DNA of 64,000 bases from an uncultured Aquimarina sp. (GCA_947489685.1 CANLEM010000006.1:186001-250000), one strand, 5' to 3'; shown: positions 55,576-64,000, numbered from the stretch's first letter. Notes: generated by a model not told the origin, from the letters alone. Numbers and translations are program-made.

Positions 55576-57741
55576 ATGAAAAAGTTTTTATTGGTTTTTT
55601 TGCTGTTAGTAATAGGAATTTCTTCCTATGCACAGCAATATAAGAGTCATACTGTAGAAAAAGGAGAAAATGTGTATCGAATAGCAAAACGCTATAATAC
55701 TACTCCCGAAGCCATATATAAAATTAATCCAACCGCAAAAGACGGGATCAAAGAAGGAGAAATCCTTGCGATTCCAATTTCAGATGGTCAAGAGTATAAA
55801 ACTCATGTTGTGGATAAGGGAGATACAGTTTATAGTCTTTCAAAAAAGTACAATATCACTACAGAAACTATTTATTTACTCAACCCCGAAGCTGTAAACG
55901 GAATTAATATCGGGCAAATCCTAAATGTAGGTAAAGTAGAAAAAAATGAAGCTACTGCTATCGATAGTAGTGAGCCTAATAAAGAAACTGTTCTTGATAG
56001 CTTAAAAGTCATCCCGGATGATCGTAAAATTATTCGATTTATTACGCATAAGGTTAAAAGAAAAGAAACTTTATATAGTATTGCCAAAAAGTATAATATT
56101 ACCGTTGAAGATATAAAAAAGAATAACAAGAGATTGTATTCTGAACAGATAAGAAAAAAGGATAGATTAAGAATTCCTGTATACGAAGCTAAACCTGCGA
56201 CCAATGAGGTTGTAACCGATAGTATCGACTCACGATTATCTGTAACTACTAAATATAGAGTAAGACCCAAGGATACTAAATATGGTATTGCAAGGCGACA
56301 TGGTATTACTATTAGCGAGTTAGAGCAACTTAACCCGGATATGAACCCTGATTTTCCTATTGGAATGGAAATAACGGTACCTACTACTATTTTTGTGTCC
56401 TTACGGGATTCTATTCAACCTGGATTTAGGTTATACGAAATTCAGCCAAAAGAAACTATGTTTGGTTTGGTGCGAAGACTGGATATCTCATCGGATTCTT
56501 TATTAAAGATGAATCCTTATATTAAAGATGGTCTTAAAGCTGGGATGGTCATAACCATACCAGAAGAAAAGGAGGTTGATACTTTGGCTGTAGATTTAAG
56601 TAAAGCTAAATATCTTGATTTGGGGAGTAAGCTTTATAATTTCAAACCAAAGAAAGTAGCAATAATGCTCCCTTTTAGTGTAGATACAATGGATTTTAAT
56701 GCTAGGCAGCGTGTAGAGGAGCAATTAAAAAGCAAACAAAGTTTAAGAATCTCTCTAGACTTGTATAGTGGTGTATTGGTGGCTATTGATTCTGCAAAAA
56801 CAAAAGGAATTACTACAGAGCTTAACGTGTATGATACTCAAAAAAGTAATAACCAAAAACATATCAAGGAGTTAATCGAGCAAAATGACTTTGAAACAAC
56901 AGACGTTGTTATAGGGCCATTGTATCAATCAAATCTTGAAATTGTAGCATCAGAGCTTAAAAAATATGATACTCCGGTATTTTCTCCCGCTTCTAGAAAG
57001 GAATCAGAATTGTATGACAATTTTTTTCAGACAAGGCCTACCAATAAAATGCTTCAGGAAAAAATTATATCTTTTGTAGAAAAAGATACTACAGATAAAA
57101 ATATAATCATTATTGTTCAACAAGGTGAAAAATATGAGGAAATAAAAGCTAGATTGACGGCCAAGTTTCCGGATGCCAAAGTTGCTAAGATTGAAGAGGG
57201 TAATTATTTGTATGCAATTCACCTTGCCAAAGTTTTAGATGATAAAAGACCAAATTGGGTGTTTTTAGAATCCAGCGATGTAGCTATGATTAGTAATGTA
57301 ATTCCGTTATTAAATGCAAAAGCAGAGAGTCATAAAGTAACATTGTTTACTACCGATAAAAATGGCGCTTTTGACGATGATAATATTAAAAACGAACATT
57401 TATCCAAACTGCATTTGCATTACCCATCTGTAGACAAAGAGTTTGATGAAGAAGAAAATAAAGAGGGTAAAAAAGAAATTTCTCCTTTTGCTAAAAAATA
57501 TAAAGAAAGATTTGGTGTTTTTCCAAATAATTGGGCGATTCGTGGATTTGATATAGCATATGATGTTTTAATGAGATTAGGCACAGCAGATGATTTGTAT
57601 CATGCTGTTTCTTTTGAAGGAACAACAGAATATGTCGAGAATAAATTTAACTATGCCAAAAAACCTTTGGGAGGGTATTACAACAAAGCAACATACTTGA
57701 TAAAGTTTGACGATGATCTAAAATTAACTGTGGTCGAGTAG
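55576..57741 (+). CDS. five-LysM exported protein with periplasmic-binding fold
   Basis: A 721-residue exported protein (signal peptide to about residue 20, SYAQ). Five LysM repeats follow at about residues 21-68, 72-118, 155-203, 225-272 and 284-330, each like HTVEKGENVYRIAKRYN. They bind peptidoglycan or chitin-like glycans. The remaining 370 residues, from KKVAIMLPFSVD near 355, form a type 1 periplasmic-binding (Leu/Ile/Val) fold, with TDVVIGPLYQSNLE, VFSPASRKES and NWAIRGFDIAYDVLMR. The combination resembles the PBP1A activator LpoA in idea, so a role in cell-wall synthesis is possible; this is inference. It follows guaA in the same direction. Confidence 0.92.
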   Translation: MKKFLLVFLLLVIGISSYAQQYKSHTVEKGENVYRIAKRYNTTPEAIYKINPTAKDGIKEGEILAIPISDGQEYKTHVVDKGDTVYSLSKKYNITTETIYLLNPEAVNGINIGQILNVGKVEKNEATAIDSSEPNKETVLDSLKVIPDDRKIIRFITHKVKRKETLYSIAKKYNITVEDIKKNNKRLYSEQIRKKDRLRIPVYEAKPATNEVVTDSIDSRLSVTTKYRVRPKDTKYGIARRHGITISELEQLNPDMNPDFPIGMEITVPTTIFVSLRDSIQPGFRLYEIQPKETMFGLVRRLDISSDSLLKMNPYIKDGLKAGMVITIPEEKEVDTLAVDLSKAKYLDLGSKLYNFKPKKVAIMLPFSVDTMDFNARQRVEEQLKSKQSLRISLDLYSGVLVAIDSAKTKGITTELNVYDTQKSNNQKHIKELIEQNDFETTDVVIGPLYQSNLEIVASELKKYDTPVFSPASRKESELYDNFFQTRPTNKMLQEKIISFVEKDTTDKNIIIIVQQGEKYEEIKARLTAKFPDAKVAKIEEGNYLYAIHLAKVLDDKRPNWVFLESSDVAMISNVIPLLNAKAESHKVTLFTTDKNGAFDDDNIKNEHLSKLHLHYPSVDKEFDEEENKEGKKEISPFAKKYKERFGVFPNNWAIRGFDIAYDVLMRLGTADDLYHAVSFEGTTEYVENKFNYAKKPLGGYYNKATYLIKFDDDLKLTVVE

Positions 57742-58137
57742 TTTTAATGCAAAATAGCGTTGTAAAGAAAAGAGTCTACTAGTATTAATCAAGAAAATTT
57801 ATTTGTTATCAAATAAAAAAGGTTATTCAGTAGAATAAAAAGAGTTTTTTTCTATATATTTGATATTCTAAAGGTTATCTTTTTTCTATAAATTTATTTG
57901 TGGGACTGGATATCCTTGGCATTATAATTGATTATATAAAACTGTAGGGAAAACAAGTGGAAAAATAATCCAGTTAAGATTCTGGAAATTATGTATTTTT
58001 TAAAAATACATGTATATTTAGGATCAAAAAATATAACTATTTTAAATTTTGCTGACAATATATTGCCCCATATTGTGTGCTAAGTAATTTAAAATAGGGG
58101 AAAATATAACTTTTGGTTGGGCATAATTGTTACAATT
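57742..58137. other. non-coding region before the DUF922 gene
   Basis: About 400 bases without a gene. A TATATTTG box lies at 57855-57862 without a good -33 TTG; it would give a leader of about 270 bases. Within that leader is the palindrome at 57991-58011 and a small stem TCCAG/CTGGA at about 57969-57985. These could form a structured leader. Confidence 0.35.
57991..58011. repeat. perfect AT-rich palindrome ATGTATTTTT-T-AAAAATACAT
   Basis: Two 10-base arms, separated by one T, about 130 bases before the DUF922 start. It may be an operator, an RNA hairpin or a weak terminator. The AT bias makes part of it possible by chance. Confidence 0.4.
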
Positions 58138-58674
58138 ATGGGTAAGTACTTTACTATTATTTTATTTTTATTTTTTGCCAACAATAATGGTTATGTCGGA
58201 AAATTCTCATATACTGATAGGAGTGAATTAAAATGGCACGATTTCAGGGGAAGACCAGAAATGAGAAGCAATTTTGATGCAAGTGTTAATACAGGGATAA
58301 CCTACCAATGGTCTTACGGCAAAGATAAAGGTGATATCGAGTTAAATTATCAAGTAGATAGTTTTTGCTATCCTTCTCTTTCTTGGGTAAAACCCGGCCA
58401 CATGTCAGATGTTCTCCTTTCTCATGAACAATTACATTTTGATATTTCTGAACTTCACGCAAGAATAATGCGAAAAAGATTAAAAGAGTATAAGGCTGGT
58501 AGCAACATACGACGAGATCTTAATAAAATGTACAAATTGGTTGAGCGTATGCGAATCAATATGCAAGAGCGTTATGATGAAGAAACCGAACATTCTCGAA
58601 ATAAAGAAGCGCAAAAGAAGTGGGAAAAAAAGGTAGAAACCCTTATGTGGTATTATAGAGATTATAAAGAATAA
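58138..58674 (+). CDS. DUF922 family zinc-protease-like exported protein
   Basis: With the ATG at 58138 it has 178 residues; a TTG seven codons upstream (58117) is in frame but less likely, as the signal peptide starts at MGKYFTIILF. The DUF922 region carries LSHEQLHFDISELHAR, an HExxH motif, as in a metalloprotease-like family. RSELKWHDFRGRPEM near residue 24 is another conserved word (SxLxWxDFxG). The C-terminal part is a helical charged region, RRDLNKMYKLVERMRINMQE. It is exported, and the function beyond the zinc motif is unknown. The DUF3820 gene starts 19 bases after its stop. Confidence 0.88.
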   Translation: MGKYFTIILFLFFANNNGYVGKFSYTDRSELKWHDFRGRPEMRSNFDASVNTGITYQWSYGKDKGDIELNYQVDSFCYPSLSWVKPGHMSDVLLSHEQLHFDISELHARIMRKRLKEYKAGSNIRRDLNKMYKLVERMRINMQERYDEETEHSRNKEAQKKWEKKVETLMWYYRDYKE

Positions 58675-58693
58675 TCTCCCTTTTAAGAATATC

Positions 58694-58918
58694 ATGAATA
58701 CCCAACTCCAAAGAGATTTTTTAATAAAATTAGCACATACCAAAATGCCTTATGGAAAATATAAGGACCGGTATCTGATTGACCTTCCCGAATATTATAT
58801 TGTTTGGTATCATAATAAAGGGTTTCCTAAAGGAGTGCTTGGGCAACAAATGCAAACCGTGTATGAACTTAAAGTAAATGGATTAGAGCATTTGATTAGA
58901 AATATTAAAAAATTCTAA
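58694..58918 (+). CDS. DUF3820 family small protein
   Basis: A 74-residue cytoplasmic protein of the DUF3820 family, recognised by MPYGKYKDRYLIDLPEYYIVWY near residue 18 and GFPKGVLGQQM. A related domain ends the exonuclease at 24456, so this may be a nucleic-acid-linked module, by analogy only. It starts 19 bases after the DUF922 stop and is probably cotranscribed with it. Its stop TAA directly abuts the stop of the convergent AHSA1 gene with no base between. Confidence 0.92.
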   Translation: MNTQLQRDFLIKLAHTKMPYGKYKDRYLIDLPEYYIVWYHNKGFPKGVLGQQMQTVYELKVNGLEHLIRNIKKF

Positions 58919-59428
58919 TTACATATTAACAAATTGATATCCCGAAAGTTCATTATTACGTAAATCTATTTCGGTTTCATTAAGCAATATACCATGTTCT
59001 GCGAAAGCTTTTAAATTGGTGAGCCAAAAGGTCCATCCGTTACTGCAACCAAAATGTACTCTAAGCTTACTTTCTTCATCAACAGGGATGTCGAATTGAG
59101 TTAAAACCACAATAGTAATATTGTTCTTTTTTTCTAACCTTACAGAGACCTTAGAGGATTCAAAAGATATTTCTATATAATCTTTACCATTAGCCTCTAA
59201 TACATTACCCTCTTCTTTTCCATCCCAATTATGCCATTTCCAAGTGTAAGTATCTCCTTTTTGTATTTGTTCTAAGGATTCACGAGTTTTTTCACCACTT
59301 TTATATTCGGCATATTTTAAAAACCATGAAGTGATCCCTTCAGTAGTAGCCCATAAATTATAGAGTTTTTCTACTGATTCGTGGATGTATATTTTTTTGG
59401 TAAACGAATTCCATTGTAGTTTTTCCAT
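58919..59428 (-). CDS. SRPBCC/AHSA1-like domain protein
   Basis: A 169-residue protein with the START/SRPBCC helix-grip fold in its AHSA1 form: TKKIYIHESVEKLYNLWATTE at the start, WFLKYAEY, YTWKWHNWDGKEEG, EISFESSKVSVRLEK and SNGWTFWLTNLKAFAEHG near the end. The fold makes a deep hydrophobic pocket for lipids or aromatic ligands. AHSA1 proteins of this type in bacteria have no well-defined role. Its stop directly touches that of the DUF3820 gene, which is convergent. Confidence 0.9.
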   Translation of the reverse strand: MEKLQWNSFTKKIYIHESVEKLYNLWATTEGITSWFLKYAEYKSGEKTRESLEQIQKGDTYTWKWHNWDGKEEGNVLEANGKDYIEISFESSKVSVRLEKKNNITIVVLTQFDIPVDEESKLRVHFGCSNGWTFWLTNLKAFAEHGILLNETEIDLRNNELSGYQFVNM

Positions 59429-59633
59429 GATCGAGAATAATTATATTAGAGTATGTATAAAAATAAGAAAAAGATATCTTAAAACTGTTTAAAAATCAAC
59501 AGATTAAGAGGGTGAATTCTATTGATGAATATCTATAGTGTTTCGTTAAATAATTCATATCGGATGATCAATTTTATAATGAATTCTGTAAGTTTAATCT
59601 TTATATGAATTCACACATGAATAATTCCTAAAT

Positions 59634-61199
59634 ATGAAAGTAAATAAACATCTTTTATGGTGTGTTGTATTTTTAATAAATACCTCACTATGTGCTCAGG
59701 ACTTTGGCGAAGGGCCTTTTTCTCAGTTTATTATTAGAGGAGCAATGTTAATTAATGGTAATGGAGCACCACCAAGAGGGCCTGTTGATATTGTGGTAGA
59801 AAAAAATATAATCAAGAATATTGTGGTTGTTGGGTATCCTGGCGTTCCGATAGATGAATCAAAACGTCCTGTATTAAAACCAGGAGGTAAAGAATTGCAA
59901 GCCGAAGGGATGTATGTGCTTCCTGGATTTGTAGATATGCATGGGCATATAGGAGGAGTGGCACAAGGAGCAGATTCAGATTATGTGTTTAAATTATGGA
60001 TGGCACATGGAGTTACAGCCGTTAGAGAGCCAAGTGGGCGAGGGGTCGATTGGACAATGAAATTAAAACGATTAAGTGAAAAAAATGAAATAATAGCTCC
60101 GCGTATTTTTGCTTATACTGGTTTTGGTCAAGGTAGTGATGAGCCAATAAGTACACCAGAAATGGCTCGTAATTGGGTGAGAGAAAATGCTAAGAAAGGA
60201 GCGGATGGAGTGAAATTCTTTGGTGCTACACCCGAAATTATGACCGCGGCTTTAGATGAAAATAAAAAATTAGGTTTACGTTCTGCTTGTCATCATGCGC
60301 AAACAGACGTTGCTCGATGGAATGTACTGCATTCTGCCCGTGCAGGACTTACTTCAATGGAGCATTGGTATGGTCTTCCAGAAGCACTGTTTGATAATAA
60401 AACAGTGCAACATTACCCTTTGGATTATAATTACCAAAATGAACAACATAGATTTGAAGAAGCCGGAAAACTATGGAAACAAGCAGCAAAACCTTATTCT
60501 GATCATTGGAATAATGTGATGGCCGAATTATTAGATCTGGATTTTACTTTAGATCCAACTTTCAATATTTATGAGGCCAGTAGAGATTTGCATCGAGCAA
60601 GACGAGCAGAGTGGCATGAAACTTATACATTACCTTCTTTATGGAGATTTTATCAACCTAGTAAAATCTCTCATGGTTCATACTGGCACAATTGGGGAAC
60701 CGAACAAGAAGTAGCTTGGAAAGAAAACTATAGTCTGTGGATGACCTTTATTAATGAATATAAAAATAGAGGAGGAAGAGTTACTGTAGGTTCGGATTCG
60801 GGATTTATTTTTCAACTATATGGATTTGCCTATATTCGAGAGTTAGAGTTGTTAAGAGAGGCTGGGTTTCATCCATTAGAAGTAATTCGGTCAGCAACCT
60901 TAAATGGAGCAGAAGCTTTGGGGAGTGCTGATAAAATTGGATCTGTTGAGGTTGGGAAATTAGCAGATTTTGTTATTCTTGATCAAAACCCATTAAAAAA
61001 TCTAAAAGTATTGTATGGCACTGGCGCTATTAGGTTGACTAGCAATAATGAAGTGGTACGGGTAGGAGGCGTAAAGTATACAATAAAAGATGGAATTATC
61101 TATGACGCTAAGAGACTCTTGAAAGATGTTGAGCGCATAGTGAGGGAGGCTAAAAAGAAAGAAAATTTTTCAATAAATCAACCTGGTGTAAAGCAATAA
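59634..61199 (+). CDS. exported amidohydrolase
   Basis: A 521-residue metal-dependent hydrolase of the amidohydrolase superfamily with a signal peptide (cleavage near residue 21, LCAQ). The first metal motif HxH is in FVDMHGHIGG near residue 102. The next ligands are in RSACHHAQTDVA (His) and TSMEHWYG (His), and VTVGSDSGF carries the late Asp. A C-terminal beta-sandwich closes with GKLADFVILDQNPL. Enzymes of this imidazolonepropionase-like branch act on cyclic amides, peptides or lactones. The substrate is unknown. A bidirectional terminator separates it from lysA. Confidence 0.93.
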   Translation: MKVNKHLLWCVVFLINTSLCAQDFGEGPFSQFIIRGAMLINGNGAPPRGPVDIVVEKNIIKNIVVVGYPGVPIDESKRPVLKPGGKELQAEGMYVLPGFVDMHGHIGGVAQGADSDYVFKLWMAHGVTAVREPSGRGVDWTMKLKRLSEKNEIIAPRIFAYTGFGQGSDEPISTPEMARNWVRENAKKGADGVKFFGATPEIMTAALDENKKLGLRSACHHAQTDVARWNVLHSARAGLTSMEHWYGLPEALFDNKTVQHYPLDYNYQNEQHRFEEAGKLWKQAAKPYSDHWNNVMAELLDLDFTLDPTFNIYEASRDLHRARRAEWHETYTLPSLWRFYQPSKISHGSYWHNWGTEQEVAWKENYSLWMTFINEYKNRGGRVTVGSDSGFIFQLYGFAYIRELELLREAGFHPLEVIRSATLNGAEALGSADKIGSVEVGKLADFVILDQNPLKNLKVLYGTGAIRLTSNNEVVRVGGVKYTIKDGIIYDAKRLLKDVERIVREAKKKENFSINQPGVKQ

Positions 61200-61200
61200 A

Positions 61201-61229
61201 AAAAAGCGTCCAATAAGGACGCTTTTTTT
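61201..61229. terminator. bidirectional terminator between amidohydrolase and lysA
   Basis: AAAAAGCGTCC (61201-61211) and GGACGCTTTTT (61217-61227) form an 11-base-pair stem with an AATAA loop. T runs follow on both strands, so it serves both convergent genes. Confidence 0.85.
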
Positions 61230-61244
61230 ATATGTTAAATAATA

Positions 61245-62474
61245 TTATGCAGATTCAGTCACCTTAGTGAATATATTAATGTCTACCTGGTTTTTTGTGA
61301 GGTCTTCAAAAGTTTCTCGTTTACGAATCAAATGAGCCTCGCCATTATGCCATAAAACTTCTGCTGGACGAAATCTGGAGTTGTAATTACTGGCCATAGA
61401 AAAACAATAGGCTCCTGCATTCTTAAATGCAATGACATCACCTTCAGTGATTTCTGATATTCTTCTATTGGTAGCAAAAGTATCTGTTTCACAAATATAC
61501 CCTACTATCGAATAAAATCGTTCTTTTCCTTCTGGATTAGAAATATTAATGATTTCATGATGCGAATTATAGAACATAGGACGTATCAAATGGTTAAATC
61601 CACTATCAATTCCTGCAAAAACCGTTGATGTTGTCTGCTTTACTACATTTACTTTTGCTAAAAAATACCCTGCCTCACTTACTAGAAATTTACCGGGCTC
61701 GAAACCTAAAGTGAGTTCTTTTCCGTATTCTTTACAGAAAGAATTGAATCGTTTGGTGAGTTTTTCTCCAAATTCTTCAATATTAGTTTCTATATCACCA
61801 GACTTATAAGGAACTTTAAAACCACTACCAAAATCAATGAAATCTAGATTTTTAAAATTTTTGGCAGTTTCGAATAAAATTTCACTTGCGTATAAAAATA
61901 CTTCTACATCCAAAATATCACTTCCGGTATGCATATGTATTCCGTTAATAGTCATCCCAGTATTTTCTACAATTCTAAGAATATGAGGGATTTGATGAAT
62001 AGAGATACCAAACTTACTGTCGATATGCCCAACAGATATCTTACTATTTCCGCCCGCTAATACATGTGGATTTATTCGAATACATACTGGAGTGTTAGGA
62101 TGTTTCGTTCCAAATTGCTCAAGAATAGAAAGATTATCGATATTAATCTGTACTCCTAGTTTAGAAACCTCTTCGATTTCTTCAAGAGAAACACCATTAG
62201 GTGTAAAAATGATATCCTCAGGTTTAACATCAGCCAATAGTCCCAATCGAACTTCTTGTATAGATACAGTGTCTAATCCAGCTCCTAATGAATTTATTAG
62301 TTTCAAGATAGCTATGTTCGAAAGTGCTTTTACAGCATAATTAAGTTTTACCTGTTTGACTTTCTTGAAAGCACCAGAAAGGCGATTATATTGTGAAATA
62401 ATTTTTGAAGAGTCATATACATATACAGGACTCTCAAACTCTCTTGCTACTGCTAATAAATTTTCATTTTCCAT
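61245..62474 (-). CDS. lysA: diaminopimelate decarboxylase
   Basis: Makes L-lysine from meso-diaminopimelate, PLP-dependent; 409 residues. PLP is bound by Lys49 (KLNYAVKALSN). The phosphate and dimer contacts are in HMHTGSDI, DFGSGFKVPY and LGFEPGKFLV. The specificity loop CETDTFATNRRI carries the catalytic Cys from the partner subunit, and FKNAGAYCFSMASNYNSR closes the site. This favours diaminopimelate over ornithine or arginine decarboxylases. It appears to be monocistronic, with a shared terminator downstream and a TAAATTTG box next to its start. Confidence 0.96.
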   Translation of the reverse strand: MENENLLAVAREFESPVYVYDSSKIISQYNRLSGAFKKVKQVKLNYAVKALSNIAILKLINSLGAGLDTVSIQEVRLGLLADVKPEDIIFTPNGVSLEEIEEVSKLGVQINIDNLSILEQFGTKHPNTPVCIRINPHVLAGGNSKISVGHIDSKFGISIHQIPHILRIVENTGMTINGIHMHTGSDILDVEVFLYASEILFETAKNFKNLDFIDFGSGFKVPYKSGDIETNIEEFGEKLTKRFNSFCKEYGKELTLGFEPGKFLVSEAGYFLAKVNVVKQTTSTVFAGIDSGFNHLIRPMFYNSHHEIINISNPEGKERFYSIVGYICETDTFATNRRISEITEGDVIAFKNAGAYCFSMASNYNSRFRPAEVLWHNGEAHLIRKRETFEDLTKNQVDINIFTKVTESA

Positions 62475-62481
62475 CGTGTCA

Positions 62482-62489
62482 CAAATTTA
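62482..62489 (-). promoter_or_regulatory. -7 box close to the lysA start
   Basis: On the minus strand TAAATTTG fits TAnnTTTG and ends 7 bases before the lysA ATG. A TTG upstream has a 15-base spacer, shorter than usual. It would give a very short leader. Confidence 0.3.
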
Positions 62490-62627
62490 AGCCTACGAAA
62501 TTATCAATAAAATTAGAGATATCGATGCCTAGTTTAGAAAAAATCTACCGGCTTTGTAGAATTTAAGATTTTTAACGTCTGTTTAAGGTAGATAAAGAGA
62601 GGTAATTAGTATTTTTAATAAAAAAAT

Positions 62628-63263
62628 ATGTTACCTCTTTTCCCTTTACAATTGGTAGTGTATCCAGGAGAGCAACTGCCTTTACATATCTTCGAGAAAA
62701 GATATCAGCAACTTATTGAGGATTGCGAAAAAGATCATATATCTTTTGGGGTGCCTACGTATATTGATAAAAAACTCGAATACGGAACCGAAGTAATGTT
62801 AAAAAAAATAGCTAAACGATATCCAGGTGGTGAGAGTGATGTTATTTGTGTAGGCAAAAGAATTTTTAAGATAACAGAGTTTTATCAACAAATTCCCGGA
62901 AAGCTCTATGCTGGTGGCGAAGTTGAGTTTTTATTAGATAATGAAAGTAGTGCCGAAGATCTTCAGGAAGAGCTACTTAAAAATATAGCTATACTATATG
63001 TGGAGCTCACTATAGATAATCCTCCGGTATTTGATCTTCCCTTTGTGAGCTATCAAGTAGCGCATAAAGTTGGTTTGGCTATACATCAGGAATACCATCT
63101 GCTTACTTTGCGTAGTGAGTTGGAAAGGCTTAGATATTTGATAGGCCATTTAAAAATAACAATTCCTGTTGTACGAGAGATGAATAGAGCTAAAGAGGTG
63201 ATTAAAATGAATGGGCATTTTAAGAATTTTGACCCTTTAGATTTTGACGATTTTAAACTCTAA
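62628..63263 (+). CDS. LON peptidase N-terminal substrate-binding domain protein
   Basis: A 211-residue protein made of the Lon N-terminal (PUA-like) domain without ATPase or protease parts. The opening LPLFPLQLVVYPGEQLPLHIFEKRY is characteristic, and the region with GVPTYIDKKLEYGTEV follows. A helical C-terminal half ends with LERLRYLIGHLK. In Lon this domain binds substrate proteins. The stand-alone form is widespread and its role is unknown. It is divergent from lysA and followed by sucC in the same direction, with a separate promoter-like site for the latter. Confidence 0.92.
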   Translation: MLPLFPLQLVVYPGEQLPLHIFEKRYQQLIEDCEKDHISFGVPTYIDKKLEYGTEVMLKKIAKRYPGGESDVICVGKRIFKITEFYQQIPGKLYAGGEVEFLLDNESSAEDLQEELLKNIAILYVELTIDNPPVFDLPFVSYQVAHKVGLAIHQEYHLLTLRSELERLRYLIGHLKITIPVVREMNRAKEVIKMNGHFKNFDPLDFDDFKL

Positions 63264-63293
63264 TGACCCCGCGGTTTTTTTTACGATAAAAGA

Positions 63294-63325
63294 TTGGCAC
63301 AGTAACTTCACTTTTCCTATTTTTG
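63294..63325 (+). promoter_or_regulatory. promoter of sucC
   Basis: TTG at 63294-63296, a 21-base spacer and TATTTTTG at 63318-63325 fit the Bacteroidota promoter. Transcription would start near 63329, giving a leader of about 75 bases. This contains a CAGACC/GGTCTG stem (63352-63378). Confidence 0.5.
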
Positions 63326-63405
63326 AAACTCCTTAAAAAAGGCAAATTTTACAGACCTTGTTTACTAGAGTTGGTCTGCTAATACAATGTAATAAATAAG
63401 AACAA

Positions 63406-64000
63406 ATGAATTTACACGAGTATCAGGGTAAAGAAATATTAAGCAGCTTTGGCGTGCGTATTCAACGTGGTATTGTTGCTCAAAATGCAAATGAAGCAGT
63501 TGCAGCCGCAAAACAATTAACTGCTGAAACCGGAACAGGATGGCATGTGATTAAAGCACAAGTTCATGCTGGAGGACGTGGAAAAGGTGGTGGAGTTAAA
63601 CTGGCCAAAAACCTTAAAGAAGTAGAAGAGGTAGCTGAGCAGATCATTGGAATGAATCTAATTACTCCACAAACTTCAGCCGAAGGTAAAAAAGTACACC
63701 AGGTATTAGTTGCCGAAGATGTGTATTACCCTGGTGATAATGAGCCGGATGAATTTTATATGTCTGTACTATTAAATCGTACTTCTGGACGTAATATGAT
63801 CATGTACTCTACAGAAGGAGGTATGGATATTGAAACTGTGGCCGAAGAAACTCCTCATTTGATTTTTACTGAAGAAGTTGACCCTGCTGTTGGATTATTA
63901 CCTTTTCAGGCAAGGCGTATAGCATTTAATTTAGGTTTAAGTGGCGGAGCTTTTAAAGAGATGACCAAATTCGTAATGGCATTATATACTGCTTATGTTA
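63406..64000 (+). CDS. sucC: succinyl-CoA synthetase beta subunit (5' part)
   Basis: The ATP-grasp beta subunit of succinyl-CoA synthetase (TCA cycle); the window ends after 198 codons of an expected 395 or so. The N-terminus MNLHEYQGKEIL is typical. The ATP-binding region KAQVHAGGRGKGGGVK is at about residues 50-65, and VLVAEDVYYPG and EFYMSVLLNRTS follow. Only the ATP-grasp half is visible, so nothing can be said about the CoA-ligase contact region. It starts 142 bases after the LON-domain gene and has its own promoter-like site. sucD is normally encoded elsewhere or downstream. Confidence 0.95.
   Translation, partial: MNLHEYQGKEILSSFGVRIQRGIVAQNANEAVAAAKQLTAETGTGWHVIKAQVHAGGRGKGGGVKLAKNLKEVEEVAEQIIGMNLITPQTSAEGKKVHQVLVAEDVYYPGDNEPDEFYMSVLLNRTSGRNMIMYSTEGGMDIETVAEETPHLIFTEEVDPAVGLLPFQARRIAFNLGLSGGAFKEMTKFVMALYTAYV

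Noticed and set aside
1..64000. mobile elements, CRISPR arrays, tRNA or rRNA genes
   Set aside because: No transposase, integrase, phage gene, regularly spaced repeat or cloverleaf was found on reading both strands.

Overview
The window is a chromosomal segment of a low-GC Bacteroidota, almost certainly a marine member of the Flavobacteriaceae (Aquimarina or a relative is a guess). The evidence is the gene content: a long SecA without the zinc tail, DUF2795, DUF4295, a PduO-type adenosyltransferase, BshC, HAAS/PadR and LytS/LytTR pairs, many Cys-lipidated exported proteins and TonB receptors. Promoter-like sites of the TTG-N19-21-TAnnTTTG type point the same way. I see no rRNA, tRNA, CRISPR array, prophage or insertion sequence.

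Layout. 1-4700: end of a flavin monooxygenase, an M23 peptidase, a PadR regulator with a HAAS-type membrane partner, a PIG-L deacetylase lipoprotein and a small exported protein built of two near-identical modules. 4700-13200: secA, DUF2795, a cobalamin adenosyltransferase with a 56-residue membrane protein upstream, then recR, a family 2 glycosyltransferase and a 2-oxo acid dehydrogenase E2. 13200-17130: a LytTR/LytS two-component pair and an exported alpha/beta hydrolase. 17150-24370: a complete Tro-like metal uptake locus (TonB receptor, solute-binding lipoprotein, ATPase, two permeases with winged-helix tails) divergent from a DtxR/MntR regulator. 24450-36350: exonuclease, FAH-family hydrolase, Hpt protein, cinA, two SEC14/STAS-like paralogues, rpmB-rpmG-DUF4295-ftsY, exported amidase and serine hydrolase, rimO. 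36500-46730: lipoproteins and three large exported metallopeptidases (M16, M3, M14). 46850-53870: bshC, an FMN-binding oxidase-like protein, a lipoprotein with an aerolysin-like C-terminus, and a divergent four-gene sensory operon (unknown protein, 7-TM protein, histidine kinase, LuxR-type regulator). 53980-64000: guaA, a five-LysM protein with a periplasmic-binding fold, DUF922, DUF3820, an AHSA1 protein, an amidohydrolase, lysA, a LON-N protein and the start of sucC.

How the genes work together. Most of the window is housekeeping (protein export, translation, DNA repair, purine and lysine synthesis, bacillithiol synthesis, TCA cycle) mixed with cell-envelope proteins for peptide degradation. 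The clearest functional unit is the metal uptake locus, in which outer-membrane, periplasmic and inner-membrane steps and the regulator are all present and a DtxR-box-like palindrome covers the regulator's start codon. The least explained unit is the pore-forming-like lipoprotein facing the sensory operon, separated by a short region with two AATACGT boxes one helical turn apart. Several genes need care at their starts: the glycosyltransferase seems to start at CTG, and the FMN-binding protein has only TTG codons that lie at the neighbour's terminator.
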